From assembly GCF_009870125.1 (NCBI RefSeq), contig NC_046683.1, positions 12,595,001 through 12,659,000 of the forward strand: a stretch of 64,000 nucleotides of DNA, in the 5' to 3' direction. How positions within the stretch are numbered: position 1 is the stretch's first letter; each line of letters opens with the position of its first letter. A program made the translations under genes and the position numbers. Below the pieces are notes generated by a model. That model saw only the letters and a list, made by a program, of their open reading frames with translations, was not told where the DNA came from and did not search any database. Of this stretch, positions 47,511 through 58,330 are shown piece by piece. Source of the stretch: Drosophila pseudoobscura (taxonomy: Eukaryota; Arthropoda; Insecta; Diptera; Drosophilidae).

Positions 47511-48646
47511 ATGGATATACCTTGGCAGCTGCAGGTGCTCTTGCAGATGCTTCTATCGTGGACATTGGTGGCCAACGGGCATCTTGAGTTCCCATTCCTC
47601 TCCCTGAGCACTGGCCACACCTCCTCACCACACAACGAGCCCTCCGACGCAGGCAAGTTCGTGATCCTACCGAAGGTGGTAGGCGGCTACTCGATAACGA
47701 TCGAACAGGTCCCGTTCCAGGTGTCGGTGCGTCGGCGGTCCATGCACGAAAGGTCCTACGGACTGGGCCTCATCTGTGGTGGGGCCTTGATCTCGCAGCG
47801 GGTGGCCTGCTCGGCGGCCCACTGCTTTGCCGTGTGGGTACAACCTCCAGACCGAGTGCCAGAGTATCAGTCTCACCATACCTTCCATCCATCATAGAAA
47901 CAACTCGTACAACCCGGTGAGGTTTTACGGGCCGAAGCTGTTCGTGGTAGTGGCGGGCAGCACACAAATCGACCAAGCCGACAGGAACACCAAGGAGTAC
48001 CTGGTGCAACAGATCATCGGTCACAGCAGCTACAATGCCACCACGCTGGAGAACGACATCGCCCTGATCTTCCTGAACGGCTACGTATCGTGGTCGTCGA
48101 AGACCGTACAAGCCATTCCGCTGGCCACCAAGGCGCAGCGCGAGGGCACCACCTGCCTGATCAACGGCTGGGGTAAGGTCACAGTGGTACGTTCGCATGC
48201 ATATTCGCCATTTTCCGCTTCCTCATTCAGCTGCGAAAATCTCTCCGAAGGTGGGCAAATCGGGGTCGCTGCAGCAGGCGCCGGTACCCATCCTGAACCC
48301 GAGCCTGTGCAGGGCCATCTACTTGCTGCCGATGTCCCAGCTGTGCGCCGGCTTCATGCAGGGCGGCATCGACGCCTGTCAAGGTGACTCCGGCGGCCCC
48401 CTAATATGCGATGGCCAGCTGGCTGGCATTATCTCCTGGGGCGTGGGCTGTGCGGATCCCGGCTTTCCCGGAGTCTATACGAATGTGTCGTATTTCGCGA
48501 ATTGGATCAAATCGATGAACGCCTCGCTCGACTACTCAAAATACTTGGTGATGGATTCCGCCGATGGCCGCCGGCTGGGCGCTAGTCCCCAACGGACCTG
48601 GTGGCTGGCCTTGGCATTTCTGCTTATCGCTCTCAGAGGGGGCTGA
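47511..48646 (+). CDS. Secreted trypsin-like serine protease with hydrophobic C-terminal tail, 335 aa
   Basis: Exons: 47511-47833, 47898-48186, 48251-48646 (336 codons with the stop); both introns are 64 bases. The start is the ATG of [17 protein letters not shown], which begins a signal peptide; an upstream TTG in the same frame was not used. Activation site LPK|VVGG. Triad present: H104 in SAAHC, Asp in NDIAL, Ser in CQGDSGGP; the specificity Asp (DACQGDS) predicts trypsin-like activity. The tail [16 protein letters not shown] at the very end suggests a GPI signal or membrane anchor. Closest to the preceding gene in sequence (both have [17 protein letters not shown]), so a tandem duplicate. 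Signal and protease codons share exon 1 here, unlike the first gene. AATAAA is at 48687-48692. Confidence 0.9.
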
Positions 48647-49935
48647 TGTGGGTGATGGCCGAAATATGGGGATGTTGGACACCAATAATAAAATCATCCA
48701 GCTTGTCTATTCTGTCATTTGTTAATCTAATCATGCCCCAGGGCAAGGCACCTGTGCAGAACACTCAATCACCTCCAGCACTTATGTATATGTGTGTAGA
48801 TTGCCCAACCACTGACGTACACGAACAGATACAGATACAGTAATCGAATTGCCGAATGACTAGAGGGTGACACAATAACCATTTATAATCACCCACAAGG
48901 ACTGGGAGTGGTGCACCGTGCTTTATACAAACACACTTGACCTCATAAACACCGAAGATCAACGACCGAGCGATTGTCCATTAGACGATAGACCTCTAAG
49001 ACCTATCGGAAGCTATCAAGGTAGACATCGTTTTGAGATATTGACAATCGCGGCTTTGGATATACATGTCTATAATATTCTTTCCGGATAAGGGCATTCA
49101 GTTTTTATGTTATCTAATGATATGCCAAATCAAACAATAATTATCTCATAATATACAGCCAGTACCAAACTCTTTCTGGTTTGCCGAATACCGCCGTTTC
49201 CTTTACTGTCACGTCGCCCCGAACCTCTCCTCAATATCTTTAGTATATATTTGTTGTTATTGATTTTCTGAATATAGTAAATTGTTTATTTGCCCAGTTA
49301 CGTAAAGGTTAATAATTTATTTTGCCTACACGAGTACATGGCACACAATTAAATGTGGAGGTTTTAATTGAAAAAATGGACAACACTTTTGATAAACTTA
49401 GAGAGGTAACCACTTCCTGAAAACTTTACCTGCAGAAAATGAGTTTTTTGGTTGGAATTTATAAATCGGAACGGATTTGAGACGCTTTACTAAGAATTGC
49501 ATTGTAATTTTCCCACTTTGAAGAGTGTCATAAATCTGGGGTATGCCCAAAGATTGCGCTACGGGAAATCCAAAGTACCGGTAGCACTCCAAACAGCACT
49601 GGCGGACGGAGGAGGGAGTTTTGCCAGTCAGTTCTGGCACGGATGGGAATGGAATGTCTTTGGACTTGAACGATGACTACTGAATGTGCTCCGCTCCGTT
49701 CTGGACTGGCCCCGCCGAAGGGTTGATTAGATTATGATGCTCATGCAGTAGTAGTAGTAGTACCAGATTTATTTGGTGCAGATATCATTTGGCCTATCGA
49801 TGGTCTATCATCGTGTCGATCGGCACCAATCCGATCCGCTGTTTCTGTTCGGGTTCGGCTGCGTTTCCGCCCTGGCCCAGGCCCAGGCCCATTCATTAGT
49901 TTGGATTGCCACGTCGGGCAGCTAACATCGCAAAA
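48647..49935. other. Spacer between the second and third protease genes
   Basis: Contains the 3' UTR of the second gene and AT-rich DNA. An open frame of about 95 codons on the minus strand (49398-49679) has a more protein-like make-up than its surroundings (CCLECYRYFGFPVAQSLG), but it has no start codon in good context and no known domain. Confidence 0.45.
49398..49679 (-). other. Unassigned open frame, possible exon
   Basis: About 93 codons read from TCATCG near 49679 to TAA at 49398, without an ATG at its beginning. The sequence has paired cysteines (QCCLEC) and a balanced composition. A possible acceptor (CATTCAGTAG) precedes it on the minus strand. I do not recognise it; chance is quite possible. 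Confidence 0.2.
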
Positions 49936-51168
49936 ATGGTTCAGAGATCGGGACAGCTCTGGGCGACATTGGCAATTATCTGCCTTTTGCCCTGGGCCCT
50001 GAATGGTTCGCTCAATCGACACACCTCCCGCACTCCACACTAACATGAAACTATCCGATATCCTCCAGGTGCCTCGGTGCCAGCTGCTTTCGAGGAAAGA
50101 GCGATTCGTCCTCGCTTCGATGTGGATCCGGGTAGGATTATCAATGGAACTTTGGCCACAATGGAGGCCACCAGGCATCAGGTGGGCATCAGGAGGGCCC
50201 TCAACGATGGCTACTACTTTGGCACGGGTCACATCTGTGGGGGATCCTTGATACGCAGCAACTGGGTGCTCACAGCAGCCCATTGCTTTGTGGAGTGAGT
50301 GACTTCTTACCCCCCTTCCCCCACCCCACGCCAATCGGCGACCCTAAACGACGTGTCTTGTTTTTTTTTTTTGTGCAGTCAGTATATCTACGACGGCACA
50401 TTCTTGGCCAAGGAGGAGCTCATCGTGGTCATGGGCAACGTGGACCGCTTCAACCGCACCAACTCGCTGACCTTCGAGATTGATCTGCTCATCCTGCAGG
50501 TGGACAAGTTCGATCTCAGCACCTACGACAAGGACATTGCCCTGCTGCGGCTGAACGCCTCCGTGCCGAGCAATCATCCCACCATTCGGCCCATCGATCT
50601 CGCATCCATCGCAGTGCCAGCGGACACCGTCTGCCAGGTGACGGGCTGGGGCACCACGGAGGCGGGCTACAGCTCCGACTACCTCATGACCGTCGACGTG
50701 CCCATGATCAGTGAGGAGGTGTGCATCAACGACAGCGAACTCGGCGAACTTATCAAGCCCGGCATGGTGTGTGCCGGCTACCTGGCGGAGGGGGAGCGTG
50801 ACGCCTGCAGTGGCGATTCCGGGGGTCCCCTGGTCTGCCGCAGCCAGCTGGCCGGCATCGTATCCTGGGGCATGGGCTGCGCCCAGCCAAATCTACCGGG
50901 CGTTTACACGGAGGTCTCCTACTACTACGACTGGATCCTGGAGCAGATCGATGGGGATGTGGGTAGTGGCGATGGAAGTGGTGGTGATGGAAGCGGTGAA
51001 GAACCTGGTGATGGAAGTGGCGATGGAAGCGGTGACGGAAGTGGTGAAGGAAGTGGTGATGACAATGCAGATGGAGATGGCGATGGTGCCATGGCGGCCC
51101 TTGCAGGAGCCCTTAGCATCCTGCTGCCAGGCCTGCTCTGCCTCAAATTGCTCTTAAGCCACCTCTAA
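49936..51168 (+). CDS. Serine protease with Gly/Ser/Asp repeat stalk and C-terminal hydrophobic anchor, 361 aa
   Basis: Exons: 49936-50005, 50069-50294, 50379-51168 (362 codons with the stop). Exon 1 codes a signal peptide ([17 protein letters not shown]). Activation site DPGR|IINGT. Triad complete: H95 in TAAHC, Asp in KDIAL, Ser in CSGDSGGP, with the specificity Asp (DACSGDS) for trypsin-like cleavage. After the domain (ends [10 protein letters not shown]) comes about 45 residues of GDGSG repeats, very acidic and flexible, then a hydrophobic end ([22 protein letters not shown]). The arrangement of enzyme, acidic stalk and anchor suggests a cell-surface protease. The first intron has an unusual donor, GTTCGC; other donors would break the frame. 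AATAAA is at 51193-51198. Confidence 0.9.
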
Positions 51169-51437
51169 TCTATATTCCCTCTCCTAGTAGCAAATAAAAC
51201 TGTATTAACTAATTTATATGTATATCGAACAGAGAACAGACAAAGAAGCCCTGTAGCTCCCCTTTGGAGGAACGATCTGGCTTCTTGAGATAGTCTCAGA
51301 GTCCATTTGTTCGGTTTCCTATTAGCGGAAAGCTGTATTCGTGTAGTGGATGGCTTTTCATCTGTCATCCGTCATTTGCTTTGGAATTTCACTCAATTCA
51401 ATAGCCTACACTGTTGTAGAATATAAATATTCCCCCC

Positions 51438-52523
51438 ATGAAACTCTCGCTGTTGCTCTGGCTAGCGCTGGTCCGAATAGTGTGGAACCAAACGAGAATT
51501 GGGCTTGAGGAGGAAGAACCAATTCAAAAAGGCAGAACAGCGACCGCCAACGAGACCACCAACACGACCGCCAACGCCGCCGTATCGATCGGGCACCTGG
51601 CGTCGTTGCGAATGCTGAAGATGGAGCGCATCCAATTTGGGGCAGGACATATCTGTGCTGGGTCCCTGATCCGCGTCAATGCAGTGCTGACCGCTGCCCA
51701 GTGCTTTGTGAAGTAAGTGATTGTTGGACCTGGAGGGCTGGAGAGCCTCTTTACATATATCTGTTGTTCCAGCATGGAGCTCGATGATGGTAGCTTCCTG
51801 CCCATTTCCGACTTTATAGTGGTGCTGGGAACACCCAACCGGTTCCAGGGGAGCTTCAGCACCATGATCTTCAGGCTGAAATATCGCGTCTTAATGCAGG
51901 ACGTGTTCGATGTGAAAATGTTCGAAATGGACGTGGCCGTTATCATCCTCTCATCATCTGTGCCCGAGCAGCATGCTGTGGTGAAACCCATCAAGATCAC
52001 CGATCAAACCTTTAGACGTACCACCGAGTGCCAAATGTCCGGCTGGGGCCGCGATCCACACGGCTATAGCTCTGAGTCAATAGTGTCCGTTGCCGTCACA
52101 GTCATTGGCCCCCGCATATGCCGCCTCAAGCAGGTGACGCAGGAGTTCTTCGTGTCACCGGGAATGCTCTGTGCCAAACACCTGAACAAGCTTAAACGCA
52201 GCTTCTGCACCGGGGACGTAGGCGGTTCGCTGGTGTGCCAGGGGGAGCTGGCCGGCATCATTTCATGGGGCGTCAAGTGCTCAGATCCCTACCATCCCGG
52301 CATCTACACCGATGTGCTATACTATACCCAATGGATAAATGAGAGCCTGGCCAATCCCACCCAACAGGACGAATACTTCGCGCAGATCGGTAAACCACAG
52401 GCCAGTGCGGCAACGGGCATGAGACCGAGAACCTGCCTCATTCGTTCCATGCGTTTCTTTGTTCAATCAATATACGATCGAAAAATAGTGAACATTCTCG
52501 GATATATTTTATATAGGACCTGA
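51438..52523 (+). CDS. Serine protease homologue without catalytic His and Ser (pseudoprotease), 341 aa
   Basis: Exons: 51438-51712 and 51773-52523 (342 codons with the stop). The fold is intact: LTAAQCFV, EMDVAVI, MSGWG, CTGDVGGSL, IISWGVKC and GIYTDVLYYTQWI line up with the neighbouring proteases. But the catalytic His is Gln (Q88), the catalytic Ser is Val (GDVGG for GDSGG), and the usual R|IVGG activation site is replaced by an Asn/Thr-rich segment with several N-glycosylation sites. Only the Asp remains. It cannot be an active enzyme but may bind ligands or regulate a protease, as known for insect serine protease homologues. The tail after the domain is about 70 residues and basic rather than a clear anchor. 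TATAAATA lies only 9 bases before the ATG. Confidence 0.87.
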
Positions 52524-53554
52524 CGGAAACAGCAATATTTCGTCAAAAAACGAATCTTAATTGCAAAAGAAAAAAATTGATGACTTACTGATGCATTAAT
52601 ACTTTATTTACACTATTGTCAGAGCAATTTAGTTTCTGCCCTCTTTTTAATTAATTTTTTTTTGTTTTTGTTTACCCAACCTTAACTTTTGATTCGGTTA
52701 TTGGAGTGCCTCCATCTATGGGAGAGTGGCGGAAGCACCGGCTTTAAGTCGAACGCGTCCGCTATGTGTCGCCGCAGAGAGATCGGCATCGAACAGCATC
52801 GATTTCACGAGCGATCAGGTGTCGCGATTTATCGAAGCACTGCCATCTCAATTGGACTTGTGGCGCAGATTTTCAAACGTATTCATAATAGTGTAAATGC
52901 CCTAGAAGATTCTTCCATTGTAAATTGTTTGAGAAAAAAACATCGATGATTCACATTCAAACAATTTATATTTGGCGCTCAAGTTTGGTGGGACTTTTTT
53001 GGGATTTTCTCTGGGATTTTTCCTCGCCACAATGTCCTTTTTCCCCTCAACAATGTCCCTTACATTTCATCCTCACTTACGTTTTCTTACGTGTTATGCT
53101 GCTGGCAACATTCAATTTGTATGGACCAGACTCATGTGCCGTGAAATCGAGCATCATTGTTCCTCAACATGGCGCGGATTCAGCAACATTTTGAATACCC
53201 TGGAAATGGATGATCTAGAGTGGAGGAAATGTTTGTTATCTAATGCACCAATATAGGCAAAAACTAGTCAGTCTCTGTTTTAAAGGTATTTCAACGACAT
53301 TTTGAAGGTAGTGTTCTTCTTACAGAAACCAAGAATGGGTATCGGGATCGAGATATATTTACAATACCCTAATCATATGCACTGATATGTCTAAAACATA
53401 ACAATTTGAGATAATTTGTTTATTAATTACGTTTTAAAACAGCTGGGAAAAACAGTTTCTTCATATATGTATATTAACGAAATAGGGTATACCTGTGCAC
53501 AAACTACGGTTGACGTGACATTTCATACTCACTTACGTTGCCACTGCTTTTTTG

Positions 53555-53930
53555 TTGACCTTTTTTGCCTAAACCTTGTTTTATACACTATACAATAAAA
53601 GAGTGTACTTAAAAGTAGTCAATCAGGTAGACAATTTATTCATTAATGGTCTAAAATTATGTGGGCAGAGCTAATGATTTTAGTTAGGCAGCATTATTCA
53701 ACGGAATAAAGAAATTGAACGATTTTTCTCTTACGTTTTATTACGTTTCATTTGTTTGACCTTTTTCGCTAAAACCTTTTTTTAAACAAAATCCAAAAAA
53801 TGCAAGTATTAAAAATAAGCCAGTTAAGTAGAAAATTGATTCATCAATCGTATAAAAATATGTGGGCATGGCTAAATGTTCTATATAGCTGGGAATATTC
53901 GACGGAATAAAGAATTGAGCAATTGGAACG
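53555..53930 (+). repeat. Two-copy tandem repeat, about 200-base unit
   Basis: The order TTGACCTTTTT, GC(C)TAAAACCTT, then AAGTA..AGTAGACAATT/AGTAGAAAATT, ATTCAT, TATGTGGGCA and CGACGGAATAAAGAA-like blocks occurs twice, offset by about 201 bases, with many substitutions. Related TCACTTACGTT phrases also occur near 53075 and 53530. Confidence 0.7.
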
Positions 53931-54246
53931 ATACTCGTTTGCTTATTCTACTGTTGTATGAACAAAAGTGCCTTGTGCGTATGCCTATAGTGGCTGCTGT
54001 AAGTCCTGATGTCACAGGGCACTCCCCAAAAACAGCCGCTGTTCCACGGCAATTCCGTGCTTTCCACCTTTTTCTTCCACCAGCGGCTCCCTTGTCGCGG
54101 TTGTGGCCCACTACTCCGCCCTGCCTCAGCCCCCAGAAGACGAAAAATGAAGAAGAAGAACAGACCTGGACTGAGAATGGGGGTGGAAAAGCTGTTCGTG
54201 TGAAAACTGCATCTGGACACCGGCGTCTTCAGGGTTCTGGTGTCTA

Positions 54247-54560
54247 GTGCGATGGAAAGACCGACAAGGTCGCGTTTGCCGTGTGGAATGGTGCCTGTTC
54301 TCGCGCCAGGAGCACATTAGCCGCACCTCGATCGAGTACAGCGAGGGTAACCCTTCAAGGATGTGGGCGATGCTCACGCCCTGGACGTGTCGGTGGCGGA
54401 GCGGTGCATCTACTGGGCTGACCAGAAGACCAAGTGCATCTTCCGTGCCTTTCTCAATGGCTCCTATGTGCAGCAGAACGGAAATGCCCTATCTGGAGGT
54501 GGCGTGGCTCTTCGATGGATTGGGACTTTCGCCAGATATTATATACATATAGTAAATCTT
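54247..54560 (+). pseudogene. Decayed LDL-receptor-family (YWTD repeat) gene fragment
   Basis: One frame near 54364-54470 reads [19 protein letters not shown] and continues [10 protein letters not shown], a class B (YWTD) propeller repeat of LDL-receptor-related proteins. Just upstream another frame reads FSRQEHISRTSIEYSEG, the strand that should precede it; a one-base deletion near 54352 separates the two. No following YWTD repeats are found, and the sequence runs into AT-rich DNA after about 54520. It looks like a copied or left-over exon of an LRP-type receptor (LRP1/4/5-like), no longer coding. A transcribed remnant is possible. Confidence 0.6.
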
Positions 54561-55400
54561 GCCAGATTGCCGCGTACCTTGATTAATTGGCGGATAAGGT
54601 TATGGGTACTTTCAAAATCCCAAAAAATGCTCTGCCCGAAATCCAAATCCAATCTCTGATCGCTTGGTTATCGGTACTGATTGTTCGGTGACTAAAAATA
54701 GTGCGAAACGAGACACAGAAAACTACACAAAAACTAAAATAAATGGCGCAATGAATGAAAACCAGCCCCAGTTTCAGTTCCCGCACTAGCCTCAGATATG
54801 ACTAACTAATCTTTATTGGGGATCGATCGGACTGAACTGAAACGGAGTGGACGGACGGTCTGGCGATTCGATCGCTCTTCTTCTATACATCTCTCTCTCT
54901 CTCTCTCGCCGTGGAGGCTTTTGCAGACAAGGGCCAAGGAGCTTATGAGGCAATCCATATCCCAATCGAGTCGGAGCCACTCCATCGATGCAATAAATTT
55001 CCTATCTGTCTGATAGTTTCCGTATTACCGAGTACAGCCCAAGGTCTTGGGCTGTTACAACACCATTGACGTCTGCTCGTTGAGCTAAAATCAAATCGCT
55101 TTTCGAATGCTTCGCAATCTGAAAAACCCATCGATTCTAATCAAGTGCAATTCATCGATGTAATCTTCTGTCCGTTCCTGTACCTGATTACGGGAAACAA
55201 CTTGTTTTGTGCCTTATCGTAGACGATGTAATACCCTTCAACAAAGTGTTGAATGTTTCAGCTTGTGAAAGCTGAATCATCTTTCTCAAAGAACTACAGT
55301 AAACTGTAGGGATTCCAAACAGTTCTGCTAACTGACTTTCGCGTCAAAAAAAAAGGTCCTTTTACCAGGAGTTACTAATTCGTAACTCCCAGAGCTTTGA

Positions 55401-55580
55401 AGTTCCTTTGAGAAACAGAAGCCATGATCTCTCTCTTGTGATCTCCATCTCCATTTAAATCCCAATACGATCCTCCGAAGATCCTTTGCTCCTAAAGTTC
55501 CTTTGAGAAACAGAAGCCAAGATCTCTTTCTTGTGATCTCCATGTCAATTTAAATCCCAATACGATCCCCCGAAGATCCC
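55401..55580 (+). repeat. Two-copy tandem repeat, 95-base unit
   Basis: AGTTCCTTTGAGAAACAGAA starts at 55401 and again at 55496. Both copies continue through GCCA.GATCTCT, TCTTGTGATCTCCAT, ATTTAAATCCCAATACGATC and CGAAGATCC with only a few changes, so the duplication is young. Confidence 0.9.
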
Positions 55581-56181
55581 ACATCATTAACATAAATTGC
55601 AAAAGAAACAAGTAGAAATTGCTCTACATATAAGCAAATGTGGAGACTGCTGACGACTGAGGCTCTCTTATCGATGATTCCCGATGGGGAACGGTGGGGT
55701 TTGGTTGTGTGGCGTGTGTTTGTTTGTTATTCGAGTGCCAGTGGGGCTGATGATCGGTCGGGCAGTCGGGCAGTCGTGCCAGTCCGTTTGGGTCGTATGT
55801 TGCTATTGCAGGGCACCTTTATCGCTCTAACAGCACAACAAAACCAGCAACAACAACAACAACAAACACAACGGCAAAGTGGGCACGAGAATCGGACTCA
55901 AATCTCTCACGAAACCAAATCAAAATTATGGAATTATCTAAGAATGCTATTTGCGAATTTAGAAAAAGGAAATGCTCGGCTCAGAGCTCCTCACATTCAT
56001 CGTTCGAAGGTGGGCGCGACAGTTACTCGCGACATTAAATATTAAATATCTGATCCGATCCGATTAATTTGCTGTAACCATTGTACCACAGGTGGAAGAA
56101 CCTCAGTTGTCTCCCTCTCTTTCTCTCTGTGTTTTTTTGTATTATTTGTTTTTGTTTTGTGCGACTTAAACATCGATCGAC

Positions 56182-58171
56182 ATGCAGCTGAACGATCATT
56201 ATCGCAAGATCATGAAGATACTGATCTTTGCATTCCTGTGCACCGAGATGCAGACGAGTAAGTGCCACGATCGATATTCTACGATCCGATCGTTCGTATT
56301 CAATCGACACCTGATATCAACAAGTTTCAATGTTCGAAGGAAATCAGTTATCAAATCCGTTTGATTAGGATAGGATTAGCAGGAGATACTAATCTAAACA
56401 AAATAGTTTGTGAGATCAACATCGAATAGTAAGTCCGTGAGACCCAGCAAGAGCTCGAATCAAAATAGAATAGAAGATAGAATTTATAGATGGGTAGATG
56501 GATAATGCATCGCTTCAGTTCAGACATTAAGCGGGTTCAAATATACTCAGAGAAAAATGGCATAGTCAAAAGAAACACGAGTATTTCGCTGAGTGTATCG
56601 AAGGGTATGGATATTGTATCGCTTGAGTTCAGGCCTTAAACAGCTGTAATTATTGATTGGATCTAAACTGAATACTCCCTCCACAAACCAAAACCATGAT
56701 CTCATGGAAAACACTATACTAAACCAATACCTTATTTTTTTTGGAGGACTGAACCCCACGATTATCCAAAGTGATCAATTGCTGAATGAGCCATGGCGTG
56801 CTAAAGCTCAAGTGTGTGTGTTCCCGGCAGTGCTGTAGGAACGGAACGTAGTAGCTGTCATATCTACCTACGACGCTGGGTATGATACCTGCTGGGTGGT
56901 GAAGTGGGGTGGAGTAGGAAAATGAGTGGCCTGATCGTGCCGCTCCGTAGTATGGCCGGGCGCGTGTGCACTCGACCGTCCGCCAGTCGCGCAGTATCGA
57001 TATTACTGTCCAAGCAGACCATTGACCATTCGACTACGCTGCCCTCTGATAACGATGATAAGAGGGGAATCCGATTCGTTCCGTTCCGCTTTCGTCTGTT
57101 TTGCCACTCCGATGCCGTTGCCGTTGCCGTTGCCAACTGCATTTGGCAGTAAGTGGCTGACTGTTTCCAAGGGGGGGATCCGGATTCGATCGAATCGTTC
57201 GTTTTCTTATCACATCCTCCTCGTTAACCTTCACCCCGAATCCACTAACCTTCTAGCGTTCACGCATCGCGATCTGGCCAAGAAGCGCAGCATTGGAATG
57301 GCCCCAACCGGGGGAGCTCTGACAGAGGGAAGAAGTGTCGCCGCTTGGTCACAGGTGGCCTCATACCAGGCATCCATCCGTCTGCTGGCCCACGAGCGTG
57401 ACTACTTTGGCAAGGGACACATCTGCTCGGGGGCCCTGGTGGCGCCCTCGGTGGTGCTCACGGTGAGCAGCTGCCTCTACAGGTGAGTGCAGGGCCAGGA
57501 GTCCTGTCAGAGGAGATCCCGACTGATTTCTTTGATATTTTAGCCATGCACGTAGGAAGCACTATCATCCGGCGGAGCTGCGCGTCATACTTGGCAATCC
57601 TCAGCGCTTTGCACCCAACGATCAGGGACTCACCATGGGGGTGACGCATGTCCACCAGCCACCGAAGGATCTGGCCCTGGCCATACTCATGTTGGAGCGG
57701 GATATACCAGTGGATCATCCCCAGGTCCAGCCCGTTCTGCTGCCCCATCCAGAGCAGCCATCCAGTTCGCTGTCGGAAACCTCCCTGCAGATCAGCACTT
57801 GGGGCTACGATGGACACAGCCGCGAGCTACACGACCTGCTCACCCTGAATGCCACGCAAATGTCCTGCCAGCAGTCGCGGGCACAGCCACAACCTCAGTC
57901 CCAGAGAATCTGCGTCCAGGCTGAGACTATGACATCGTTCGGAGGACAGCTCTTCATGGATGCTGGGGCCACGCTAACGGATCGAAATCAACTGCTGGGA
58001 CTGTGCAGTGCGGACGGTGGTGGCTTCGTGGACGTGGCCAGCCATGTGGAGTGGATCCTCACGCAAATAGGCGATGGCTCCAATCAGAACAGCTCCTTCT
58101 GGGGCGTCCTTTTGGTCCTCGCCTTCACAGTGTATGTACTGACAGTGAGTCGAAAGTCCCTGCTCGCATAG
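56182..58171 (+). CDS. Serine protease homologue without catalytic His and Ser, with C-terminal anchor, 309 aa
   Basis: Exons: 56182-56257, 57257-57482, 57544-58171 (310 codons with the stop). Exon 1 gives a signal peptide (IMKILIFAFLCTEMQT) and is separated from the rest by a 1-kb intron, long for this cluster. The domain is recognisable: YQASIRLLAHERDYFGKGHICSG-type strand, VLTVSSCLYS, a KDLALAIL Asp site, MDAGATL and VASHVEWIL. The catalytic His is Ser (S97) and the catalytic Ser is Ala (MDAGA for GDSGG); Asp remains. There is no R|IVGG activation site. It ends in a membrane segment (FWGVLLVLAFTVYVLTV) with a short basic tail. So it is a membrane-anchored pseudoprotease. AATAAA is at 58294-58299. 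Confidence 0.85.
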
Positions 58172-58179
58172 GATTAGGA

Positions 58180-58299
58180 TTTATTCCTTATTGGAAGTTA
58201 CACACATATATAGATATATATACAGATGATTCTGCCTAGGACTTAGACAGATGAACGTTGAATGTGATAATCTCGAGTAATAATACATTAACAAATAAA
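58180..58299. terminator. Converging poly(A) signals with overlapping 3' ends
   Basis: The plus-strand pseudoprotease has AATAAA at 58294-58299. The only AATAAA seen for the minus-strand gene before that point lies at 58185-58180, nine bases past the plus-strand stop codon. If both are used, the two 3' UTRs overlap by about 110-130 bases. Confidence 0.45.
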
Positions 58300-58330
58300 T
58301 ATACATATTGTAAATAAGATGGAACCCATC

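Larger units (their letters stand above)
52524..56181. other. Spacer between the fourth and fifth protease-type genes
   Basis: No intact gene. It holds two local tandem duplications (53555-53930 and 55401-55580), a decayed LDL-receptor-like fragment (54247-54560) and AT-rich DNA. A possible 5' untranslated stretch for the next gene lies around 55630-56180. Confidence 0.5.

Noticed and set aside
48231-48250. Earlier acceptor (CCTCATTCAG) for the last exon of the second protease
   Set aside because: With the donor at 48187 it shifts the frame. With a donor at 48174 it keeps the frame but removes the conserved GWGKV strand. The acceptor at 48250 keeps both.
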